The position numbers were made by a program, and so were the translations under genes. From NCBI GenBank assembly GCA_030068145.1, contig JAPJBO010000371.1, forward strand, positions 144,333 to 208,332: a stretch of DNA of 64,000 bases, written 5' to 3'. Under the pieces are notes generated by a model. It saw nothing but the letters and a program-made list of their open reading frames with translations, made no database searches and was not told the origin of the DNA. Shown here piece after piece: positions 55,606 to 64,000 of the stretch (the stretch's first letter is position 1; each line of letters begins with the position of its first letter). This DNA comes from Diplonema papillatum (Eukaryota; Euglenozoa; Diplonemea; Diplonemida; Diplonemidae).

Positions 55606-56300
55606 GATGCCGGAAACGCTTCAAACCAGGCTTGACACTGAACTGGCCTCGACAGGCATCAGCGAGCCTCTGAAACAATGTTGGCACTCTACCTGTGTTT
55701 TTGTTTTTTCTCTGTTTTTTTCTGCTGTTGTTTTGGTCTGGAGGTTTGTGTTTTTTTTGCCCACATTGCTCTGAAACCACCTCTACCTGAGATACCGGAA
55801 ACCCTTTAGACCAGGGTTGACTCTGAACTGGCCTCGACAGGCATCAGAAAGCCTCTGAAACAATGTCGGCACACCACCTGTTTTTTTTGCCTACATTGCT
55901 CTGAAACCACCTCTACCTGAGATACCGGAAACCCTTTAGACCAGGCTCGACACTCCCAAACTGAGCGACTCGTGCTAGCAAGGAGTTAACCAACATGGCT
56001 CGTCGAGGAAATACGGGGCTCTCACCCTCTGGATACCCCATTCCAGGAGACTTACCTCGACGCCCCAAGCAGCTTGCGCCACATTCCGGATATCCGTAGA
56101 ACACCGGTTCAGGCTTGGGCAGAGTTCACTTGCCGTTACTAGGAGCATCGCTGTTGCTTTCTTTTCCTGCGCTGAGTGATATGCTTAAGTTTAGCGCGTA
56201 GATCTTCAACAGCTGAATTGGCCTCGACAGGCCTCAGAAGGTCTCTGAAACCACCTCTACTTGAGATGCCGGAAACCTTTCAAACCAGGCTCGGCACCGA
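55585..56300 (+). repeat. Four tandem copies of the NADAR gene 3' end/UTR unit
   Basis: The unit CTCTGAAA-CA-CTCTAC, TTGAGATGCCGGAAAC, CAGGCT-GACACTGAACTGG and CCTCGACAGGCATCAG occurs from about 55585, 55770, 55898 and 56220. The first copy includes the NADAR stop. The third and fourth are split around the LSU fragment 55954-56211. Confidence 0.85.
55954..56211 (-). rRNA. LSU rRNA 5'-end fragment inserted in a repeat unit
   Basis: On the minus strand it begins near GAAGATCTACGCGCTAAACT, TAAGCATATCA, GGAAAAGAAAGCAACAGCGA, CTAGTAACGGCAAGTGAAC, later GAGGGTGAGAGCCCCGTA and ends GTTTGGGA. This is colinear with the first roughly 250 nt of eukaryotic LSU. On both sides the flanking repeat continues (GACAC | insert | CTGAATTGGCCTCGACAGG), so the fragment sits inside an otherwise intact repeat unit. 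Confidence 0.9.
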
Positions 56301-57095
56301 ACGTACAATACCAAAATAAAATAACACGGCCCGCACGTGTTTCGTTTCCTCCCGTCCGCGATTACTACCTCGGCGACTTGTTGTTGGCACCCAACTGTTA
56401 ACGGCTACTTGCTGTTCGAACAGTGTCGCTGCTCTCTTTCTAGCCCTTTGGGGCAACGCGGTGCTCGGCTGCGGGTTCGCTGGCAAGGGGGCGAGGTTAG
56501 TTCCCGACTTCTGGCTTCTGTCTACCTTCGCTTTTCGTCTCGCGTGGACCATTTATCTATCACCCGAAGGCTTGATCCGGCTGGGTTATAGTTTTGTTCG
56601 CTGGCACGACCACTGGGCCAAGCCTGGGTATAGGGGTTGCAAAAGACGTCTGTCATGCAGGAATTAAGCCGCGAAGGATGCGTGTGCCCCGTGGATAGTC
56701 GGTTGGGTCCCACAAGAGATATATGCGGGGAGCGCCTAGGAGGCTGTGTTCAAGCGGGCAAAAGCAGAACCCGTTCGCGAGAACAACCAGGCCCAATTTC
56801 AGTTAATTCACAAACCCCAACAACTACACATGAAAGGTGCCACGGCATAAGCAATACTTGAGACTGCCACATGCGAAATCTCAAAGGCATAGTGTGGTAC
56901 GCATCAGCATGCCGAAGACTCCCACTTTGCAACAATATTCCAATCTCAAAGATGTGCTGTAGCCCACAAGAAACACAAGTAAATCTGGGTTTTGTAGCGG
57001 GCGTAAGCGTTCAACATAGTTTTTCAAGCAGGCGAAAAGAAGAAGAAAAGGAAAGAAAGAAAGAAAAGAAGAGAAACAGTGGCGGGAAGGGTGCG
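56301..57095. other. Spacer upstream of TMEM65-GAF
   Basis: 56860-57018 duplicates 16905-17060. 57019-57095 is purine-rich (GAAAGAAAGAAAG). No gene recognised. Confidence 0.5.
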
Positions 57096-57146
57096 GTAGT
57101 GTGTGTGTGGGTGTGTGTGTGTGTGCGTGTGTGTGTGTGTGTGTGT
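57096..57146 (+). repeat. (GT)n microsatellite just upstream of the TMEM65 start
   Basis: About 50 bp of GT dinucleotides with a few interruptions, ending 22 bp before the ATG at 57169. It is in the leader or promoter of the gene. Confidence 0.95.
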
Positions 57147-57168
57147 CACAAAGGGGCACACCGGCAGC

Positions 57169-60100
57169 ATGCTGAGGGGGCTGCAAAGGCACGTGTCGTG
57201 CGGCTTCGCTGCGGGCTCGAGGCGCCGAAGGAAGCGTGCGCCGCAAGGATGGCCGGTGGGGCTACAAAGGGGGTATTGCACGGAAGCGATCGCGGGCCGT
57301 GGGGGCGCTGTGGACGCGGCGACGAAGCAGCCGGCAGATGGAGGGGCGCGGCAGGCGGAGCAAGCGTCCCGTGACGAGCGTGCCCAGCAGAGCAGTACGG
57401 CGGCCCCGGAGCCGCCGCCGTCGCGCCGCGTCAAATTCAGGCATTTCATTGCGTGCGCGATGCCGATGGTCGGCTTCGGTATCATGGACAACACGATCAT
57501 GATCCACGCCGGCGACCTAATCGACCAGTTCTTCGGGCAGTACCTGCGCTTCACTCTGATTGCCGCCGCCTTCGGCCAGGTCTGCACGTAACACCGCCAC
57601 CAAATAAAAGCAAATACTCACATTTCTTGTCGGTTTCTTTTCTTTTCACGCCCGCGTTTCCACGAAGATCCCCGCAACCAACATCCATGCATCCGATGCA
57701 TGGTCATGCAACACCGTAGGGGAGGCATCGCTTGGCTGCGGCATTGTATCTCGGGAAAGATGTGGATCTGGCACCATGCTGCCGAAGTTACTTCCGGCTC
57801 AGGCCTCTCGTCTCACCTTTCAGATGCTCGCTCAAGCCATAGGCGAGGTTCGCCAATCGGTTCTAAACGATCGCGTTTGCCACGCGCTTGCCGTTGTTCA
57901 AGTCGCACTACCTTCGAATTTGTTGTACGAAAGAATGCCTTCTAAGGAGTTGGTAGCGCTTTAAAAGGATGCACGTCGTTGCACACTCTTGCAAAGAAGT
58001 TACGTCGTTACCAAAGGATGCACACTGTGCACATTTCTAAGGAAGTGTCATATTTTTAATACTATAGGATGCACATGGTGCACACTTCTGTAAAGTGCAT
58101 TGCACGTCACTTTTATATCAAAGGATGCACATTGAGCTGCACGGTTCTCGTATGGGAAGTTACTTCATCTTATATAATTTATCGAGGAAGCTTTATGCCA
58201 ACACGTCTTAAAGGATGCACATTGAGCTGCACACTTTTTAAGTTACTCCATTTTGATAATAAAGTATTCCTCCTTTCCGAGGAGAAGTTGAACGCCAACA
58301 AATCATACCAAAGCATGCGCCTTGAGCTACACGCTTCTTCGACGAAGTTACTATATTTCTTTCGGGAGCAACATTACAAAGGATGCACACGAATGCACAT
58401 TTCTTCATGCTTCTTCAGTAGGCTTGTTCCCACCATAGTTCCACGTAAAGATGCACGTATTTGTTCGAGAAAGCATTGTCGTGTTATCAACACGGACGCA
58501 CACCTCTTTTCCATAACGCCACATTGTTCTTCATTTGGATGCATGGCACAAAGCGTAGTCCGTTCTACCAAAGGATGCACATTTCCCTATGAGGACGGCA
58601 CACTAGTAACACAAGAAAAATAATTGCACAACTCTCGAGAAGGCTGTCAAGCATCAGGTGTTGTCGCAACCACTCGACGACTACGACGCGCCGTAGCACC
58701 TGGCAGGGGCTGACATGACTGATGTACGTGGTCGCGACCGATGAAGAAAGAGAAGAAGAAAAAGAAGAAGGCCGCTCCTGGAACGTGACGGTCAACCACA
58801 GCTTGCAAAGCTTGAGTCGGGGGCAACACAGTGCCACAACCCCGTCCGCTCTACCCTGTGGCTGACCGTCTCGACGAGCTTGTGTTCAGCGCGAGCGCCA
58901 AGCCCCAAGGTGCGCCACGCCTTGATGCTTTAGTTTGGGAAATGGGTAGCCACTTGACCCGTAGGCCCGTGGCGCTGCAGTACCGCCGAACACGTGAAGC
59001 TTGGCTCCTGTGTAGCAGGCTTTCCCTGGTACTAAACGCGACCGATGAAGAAAGAACATGCCTTTTCCCCCTTCGAATGTCCTCTCGTGTAGCTCTAGCT
59101 GCACTTACTTCCACGCAACGGAGTGGTGCCGTTTGGCAAACACAGTCTCGCAGATTGCAAGGGGACTGCAGCCCTTCTCATTGTTTGTCCCCCCCCTGCA
59201 ACACTTTGCGCGTGCCCTTGCCGGGCGGTAAGTAAAGGCTCGCCACTTGCTGTTTTTGGGTGCCACACAGATTGCACTGCCCGCGAAAGGTTCGCCGAAA
59301 GCCCTTTAAAAAACTCAACATGCATGCGCGTGGGGGGCCCAAGACTAAATTCACAGCGTCTCTTCTTGGCAGGGCTTACGCTCCGTTTTCGGTCTCAGAG
59401 AACATACACATGTGGACGCTTAAGGTTCGAGGGGAAAGTGTCTACAGTGAAGACAAGTCGCCCACAGTGAAGAAAAGTCCGCCCACAGTGAAGAAAAGTA
59501 GCCTACAAGCTGTGTAGAAAAGTCGGCGGGCAGGTGGAAAACCCCCTTCCCCCCTGTGTGCGGTGTCACTACTGGACTTGGCGACACCTGGCTGTGGGCC
59601 TAGACGCCCCTGCATGTGGACCAACCTGTGGTACGTGTCGGGAAGAAATATATCAAAATCCACGGTCCGTGGTACCTGTTTACATGGAAGCACACGTGGG
59701 GGGAAAAAAGCAAAAGAAATTAACGTGTGGAAATCCACGTGGAGCGTAAGCCCTGCTTCTTGGTGGCGTTCGCAACACTTGGCTAGCCGTAGTTAAAGCG
59801 TGTAATCATACCTCCATCCCTCATACTACCCGCCTCACAGCCTCAACGGTCAATCGGAGACCCTAAAACACCGAACCTCTAAACCACAACGCTACAAGAA
59901 AAAACCACTACATGGCAACCAGGTTGCCGATGCAGACCCGGAGCTAGCCCAGCTACAGGCGCACCAGCGGCCTTCACCAGGAAGCGGGTGCTCGCGGGTG
60001 CATGCGGCCCGAAGGTGCCATTGATGAAGAGCCTTTTCTGGGACGGCACCCTCAACCAAACAGCTTTTTTCCGACGTTGCCGGTGTGGTGTTTGGCGGGA

Positions 60101-60522
60101 CGGTGGAGGCCTGTGCATCGTGGCTCGGCTTCACGTATCCCGCCATGACAGAAACCCAGCGAAACATGAGGTCGACGAAAATCATTGGGACATCCGGCGC
60201 TGCCATCGGGGTGATGTTCGGCTGCATGCTTGGGATGCTCAACCTGCTGTTTCTCGACCTCGAAAAGGCAGAACGCATCAAGCAAGCCGAAAAGCTACGG
60301 ACCCTCTTCGACACCATCGTTGCCGAGGGCTGGGAGCTGGTGAATTGCGACCGGTGCACTTTGTACATGCTCCAGGATCCTACCAAAGGGCAGCTCGTTA
60401 AACCCTATGACAACAATGATACCAGCGAGCCCGAGCCAACGTCTTTGTTCACGATGGTGCGACACGGAGTATATCCTGCGCCTGAAGAACTCGAACAAGC
60501 CTTCAAGTTCGCCACGGGCAAG
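57169..60522 (+). CDS. TMEM65 domain fused to a GAF domain (3' end beyond the window or unfound)
   Basis: Exons 57169-57579 and 60064-60522 join in phase 0 (donor GTCTGC, acceptor CAACCAAACAG). The ATG at 57169 opens an Arg-rich, acid-free leader (MLRGLQRHVSCGFAAGSRRR) typical of a mitochondrial presequence; TMEM65 is a mitochondrial inner-membrane protein. The TMEM65 domain spans both exons: FRHFIACAMPMVGFGIMDNT, IMIHAGDLID, then across the junction AAAFGQ|LFSDVAGVVFGGT, and GAAIGVMFGCMLGMLNLLFL. Directly after it, AEKLRTLFDTIVAEGWELVN then CDRCTLYMLQD begins a GAF domain, a ligand- or redox-sensing fold. A phase-0 donor (GTGTGT) at 60523 shows the gene continues, but the next exon is not before 64000. 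The architecture suggests mitochondrial signalling or ion handling, which is inferred only. Confidence 0.88.
57964..58590 (+). repeat. Degenerate array of AAAGGATGCACA-(n)-TGCACA motifs
   Basis: About ten copies of AAAGGATGCACA at irregular 40-95 bp spacing (57964, 58012, 58066, 58119, 58212, 58310, 58378, 58446, 58566 and others). Most have a second TGCAC 5-10 bp later (ATTGAGCTGCAC) and then GAAGTTAC. The TGCAC pairs with nearby GTGCA to form small hairpins (GTGCACACTTC, TGCACACTGTGCA). Confidence 0.75.
58895..59025 (+). rRNA. Probable LSU rRNA fragment (domain V, 5' side), second copy
   Basis: CACGCCTTGATGCTTTAG, GCTGCAGTACCGCCGAACAC and GTGAAGCTTGGCTCC resemble the LSU CTTGAT...TTTCAGTAC...GACCGTGAAAG...GGCCTC blocks and also the fragment at 22040-22150. 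Diverged; probably a pseudogene inside an intron. Confidence 0.45.
59762..59892 (+). repeat. Dispersed repeat, CATACCACCCGCC family
   Basis: GGCTAGCCGTAGTTAAAG, CTACCCGCCTCACAGCCTC, GGAGACCCTAAAACACCGAA and CCTCTAAACCACAA, as in 21035, 31172 and 49430. Confidence 0.8.
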
Positions 60523-60737
60523 GTGTGTTTTTTTTTTTTTTTTGTTTGTATAAGGGAGCACAGATTTTTTCCTGAGCGGGCCACCAGCCCACCATTTATA
60601 GGGGGGGGGTGGGGGACCCACCTTTTCCCCCCAGGAGGGTCCGGTTTTCCACAATTCTGGAATCACTCCGGATTGGTGTTCTCCGCGAGTTTTTCAGAAA
60701 TTTTTCAGATATCCCGCCAAAAAACATGAAAAACAGG

Positions 60738-60760
60738 GGGGTGCGGGGGGCTACGCCCCC
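60738..60760. repeat. Perfect GC hairpin
   Basis: GCGGGGGGC-TAC-GCCCCCCGC, a perfect 9-bp stem with a 3-nt loop, shortly before the 41-bp array. Confidence 0.7.
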
Positions 60761-60876
60761 CGCCCAAACGGTACGGGTTTTCCAATAAACTTTTCAACCC
60801 CATTTCAACAATCCTGTTGGTGTTTCTCACTTAGAAATCTACAGCTAGACCACTTTTCAGACAACAAAAACTGGGG

Positions 60877-63800
60877 TTGTCCCACCTTTTTGGATCACCA
60901 AAACTGACGTTTGAGGGTTTCCCACTTTTTTGGGTCACCAATACTGACGTTTGAGGGTTGTCCCACTTTTTTCGATGACCAATACTGACGTTTGAGGGTT
61001 GTCCCACTTTTTTGGATCACCAATACTGACGTTTGAGGGTTGTCCCACATTTTTGGATCACCAATACTGACGTTTGAGGGTTGTCCCACTTTTTTCGATG
61101 ACCAATACTCACGTTTGAGGGTTGTCCCACTTTTTTGGATCACCAATACTGACGTTTGAGGGTTGTCCCACTTTTTTCGATCACCAATACTGACGTTTGA
61201 GGGTTGTCCCACTTTTTTGGATCACCAATACTGACGTTTGAGGGTTGTCCCACCTTTTTGGATCACCAATACTGACGTTTGAGGGTTGTCCCACTTTTTT
61301 GGCTCACCAATACTGACGTTTGAGGGTTGTCCCACATTTTTGGATCACCAATACTGACGTTTGAGGGTTGTCCCACTTTTTTGGGTCACCAATACTGACG
61401 TTTGAGGGTTGTCCCACTTTTTTGGATCACCAATACTGACGTTTGAGGGTTGTCCCACTTTTTTGGATCACCAATACTGACGTTTGAGGGTTGTCCCACT
61501 TTTTTGGATGACCAATACTGACGTTTGAGGGTTGTCCCACTTTTTTGGATCACCAATACTGACGTTTGAGGGTTGTCCCACTTTTTTCGATGACCAATAC
61601 TGACGTTTGAGGGTTGTCCCACATTTTTGGGTCACCAATACTGACGTTTGAGGGTTGTCCCACTTTTTTCGATCACCAATACTGACGTTTGAGGGTTGTC
61701 CCACTTTTTTGGATCACCAATACTGACGTTTGAGGGTTGTCCCACTTTTTTGGATCACCAATACTGACGTTTGAGGGTTGTCCCACATTTTTGGATCACC
61801 AATACTGACGTTTGAGGGTTGTCCCACTTTTTTGGATCACCAATACTGACGTTTGAGGGTTGTCCCACTTTTTTGGATCACCAATACTGACGTTTGAGGG
61901 TTGTCCCACTTTTTTGGATCACCAATACTGACGTTTGAGGGTTGTCCCACTTTTTTCGATGACCAATACTGACGTTTGAGGGTTGTCCCACTTTTTTGGA
62001 TCACCAATACTGACGTTTGAGGGTTGTCCCACTTTTTTGGATCACCAATACTGACGTTTGAGGGTTGTCCCACTTTTTTGGATCACCAATACTGACGTTT
62101 GAGGGTTGTCCCACTTTTTTGGATCACCAATACTGACGTTTGAGGGTTGTCCCACTTTTTTGGATCACCAATACTGACGTTTGAGGGTTGTCCCACTTTT
62201 TTGGATCACCAATACTGACGTTTGAGGGTTGTCCCACTTTTTTGGATCACCAATACTGACGTTTGAGGGTTGTCCCACTTTTTTGGATCACCAATACTGA
62301 CGTTTGAGGGTTGTCCCACTTTTTTGGATCACCAATACTGACGTTTGAGGGTTGTCCCACTTTTTTGGATCACCAATACTGACGTTTGAGGGTTGTCCCA
62401 CTTTTTTGGATCACCAATACTGACGTTTGAGGGTTGTCCCACTTTTTTGGATCACCAATACTGACGTTTGAGGGTTGTCCCACTTTTTTGGGTCACCAAT
62501 ACTGACGTTTGAGGGTTGTCCCACATTTTTCGATGACCAATACTGACGTTTGAGGGTTGTCCCACTTTTTTGGATCACCAATACTGACGTTTGAGGGTTG
62601 TCCCACTTTTTTCGATGACCAATACTGACGTTTGAGGGTTGTCCCACTTTTTTGGGTCACCAATACTGACGTTTGAGGGTTGTCCCACTTTTTTCGATGA
62701 CCAATACTGACGTTTGAGGGTTGTCCCACTTTTTTGGATCACCAATACTGACGTTTGAGGGTTGTCCCACTTTTTTGGATCACCAATACTGACGTTTGAG
62801 GGTTGTCCCACTTTTTTGGATCACCAATACTGACGTTTGAGGGTTGTCCCACTTTTTTGGATCACCAATACTGACGTTTGAGGGTTGTCCCACATTTTTG
62901 GGTCACCAATACTGACGTTTGAGGGTTGTCCCACATTTTTGGATCACCAATACTGACGTTTGAGGGTTGTCCCACTTTTTTGGATCACCAATACTGACGT
63001 TTGAGGGTTGTCCCACTTTTTTGGATCACCAATACTGACGTTTGAGGGTTGTCCCACTTTTTTGGATCACCAATACTGACGTTTGAGGGTTGTCCCACTT
63101 TTTTGGATCACCAATACTGACGTTTGAGGGTTGTCCCACTTTTTTGGATCACCAATACTGACGTTTGAGGGTTGTCCCACTTTTTTGGATCACCAATACT
63201 GACGTTTGAGGGTTGTCCCACTTTTTTGGATCACCAATACTGACGTTTGAGGGTTGTCCCACTTTTTTGGATCACCAATACTGACGTTTGAGGGTTGTCC
63301 CACTTTTTTGGATCACCAATACTGACGTTTGAGGGTTGTCCCACTTTTTTCGATCACCAATACTGACGTTTGAGGGTTGTCCCACTTTTTTGGGTCACCA
63401 ATACTGACGTTTGAGGGTTGTCCCACTTTTTTCGATGACCAATACTGACGTTTGAGGGTTGTCCCACATTTTTGGATCACCAATACTGACGTTTGAGGGT
63501 TGTCCCACTTTTTTCGATCACCAATACTGACGTTTGAGGGTTGTCCCACTTTTTTGGGTCACCAATACTGACGTTTGAGGGTTGTCCCACTTTTTTGGAT
63601 CACCAATACTGACGTTTGAGGGTTGTCCCACATTTTTGGATCACCAATACTGACGTTTGAGGGTTGTCCCACTTTTTTGGGTCACCAATACTGACGTTTG
63701 AGGGTTGTCCCACATTTTTGGATGACCAATACTGACGTTTGAGGGTTGTCCCACTTTTTTGGGTCACCAATACTGACGTTTGAGGGTTGTCCCACTTTTT

Positions 63801-64000
63801 TGGATCACCAATACTGACGTTTGAGGGTTGTCCCACTTTTTTGGATCACCAATACTGACGTTTGAGGGTTGTCCCACTTTTTTGGGTCACCAATACTGAC
63901 GTTTGAGGGTTGTCCCACTTTTTTGGGTCACCAATACTGACGTTTGAGGGTTGTCCCACTTTTTTGGATCACCAATACTGACGTTTGAGGGTTGTCCCAC
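60877..64000 (+). repeat. 41-bp minisatellite, about 76 copies, continuing past the window
   Basis: The unit is TTGTCCCACTTTTTTGGATC followed by ACCAATACTGACGTTTGAGG and G. The block AATACTGACGTTTGAGGGTT is nearly invariant. Variation is confined to a few sites: CTTTTTT or CATTTTT, then GGATCACC, GGGTCACC, CGATCACC, CGATGACC or GGATGACC. Because 41 is not a multiple of 3, a minus-strand reading (QPSNVSIGDPKKWDN...) stops every third unit, so the 78-residue frames are by-products, not genes. The first two units are the most diverged. It lies in the next intron or 3' flank of TMEM65-GAF. Confidence 0.97.

Larger units (their letters stand above)
57580..60063 (+). other. TMEM65-GAF intron 1
   Basis: 2484 bp. 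It holds a degenerate GGATGCACA array (57964-58590), a duplicate of 44215-44345 (58740-58870), an LSU domain V-like piece (58895-59025) and a CATACCACCCGCC-family repeat (59762-59892). Confidence 0.75.

Noticed and set aside
56628..56652. Further LSU fragment (CTGGGTATAGGGG)
   Set aside because: Only about 13 bases match and no neighbouring LSU block follows; probably chance.
60877..64000. Series of 78-residue minus-strand proteins (MGQPSNVSIGD...)
   Set aside because: They are reading frames of a 41-bp tandem repeat that close every third unit; a satellite, not genes.

Overview
This is a eukaryotic nuclear window from a genome with sparse genes and many repeats. Support comes from spliced genes with GT-AG introns, N-terminal targeting or lipidation signals, eukaryote-only families (IST1, polycystin-2, TMEM65, alpha-N-terminal methyltransferase) and cytosolic-type rRNA fragments. 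A free-living or parasitic protist fits best. An alveolate-like lineage is my guess, but nothing here proves it. Coding exons are GC-rich, while the spacers are mixed in composition and full of homopolymers, minisatellites and short dispersed repeats.

Layout. 1-8.5 kb: scattered, reordered fragments of large (LSU) and small (SSU) subunit rRNA on both strands, with the first exon of an IST1 (ESCRT-III) gene among them. 8.5-11.5 kb: a 29-bp satellite of about 104 nearly identical copies. 12.4-13.8 kb: a predicted lipid-anchored, possibly PP1-binding protein. 14-28 kb: repeat-rich spacer with several tandem arrays, foldback palindromes and another LSU-like piece. 28.3-29.9 kb: an exon of an unrecognised coiled-coil protein and a small Cys-rich exon. 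30.4-33.4 kb: a two-exon gene fusing a CobW/ZNG1-like domain to an NTMT1-type N-terminal methyltransferase, followed by a 601-bp tandem duplication of its 3' end. 35.5-36.1 kb: a small membrane-protein candidate. 40.3-41.5 kb: an RS-rich protein. 46.2-52.1 kb: a five-exon polycystin-2 channel. 55.1-55.6 kb: a NADAR-family protein. 57.2-60.5 kb and beyond: a TMEM65-GAF protein whose intron or 3' flank runs into a 41-bp minisatellite that continues past the right edge.

All confidently placed genes are on the + strand. They look like independent housekeeping or signalling genes (membrane remodelling, channel, metal/N-terminus modification, ADP-ribose chemistry), not a cluster with one function. 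The most interesting items are the CobW-NTMT fusion, whose GTPase motifs look degenerate; the dispersed rRNA modules, one of which sits cleanly inside a repeat unit; and introns whose acceptors are A-rich and lack a polypyrimidine tract. All homology calls were made by eye from family knowledge; no database search was run.
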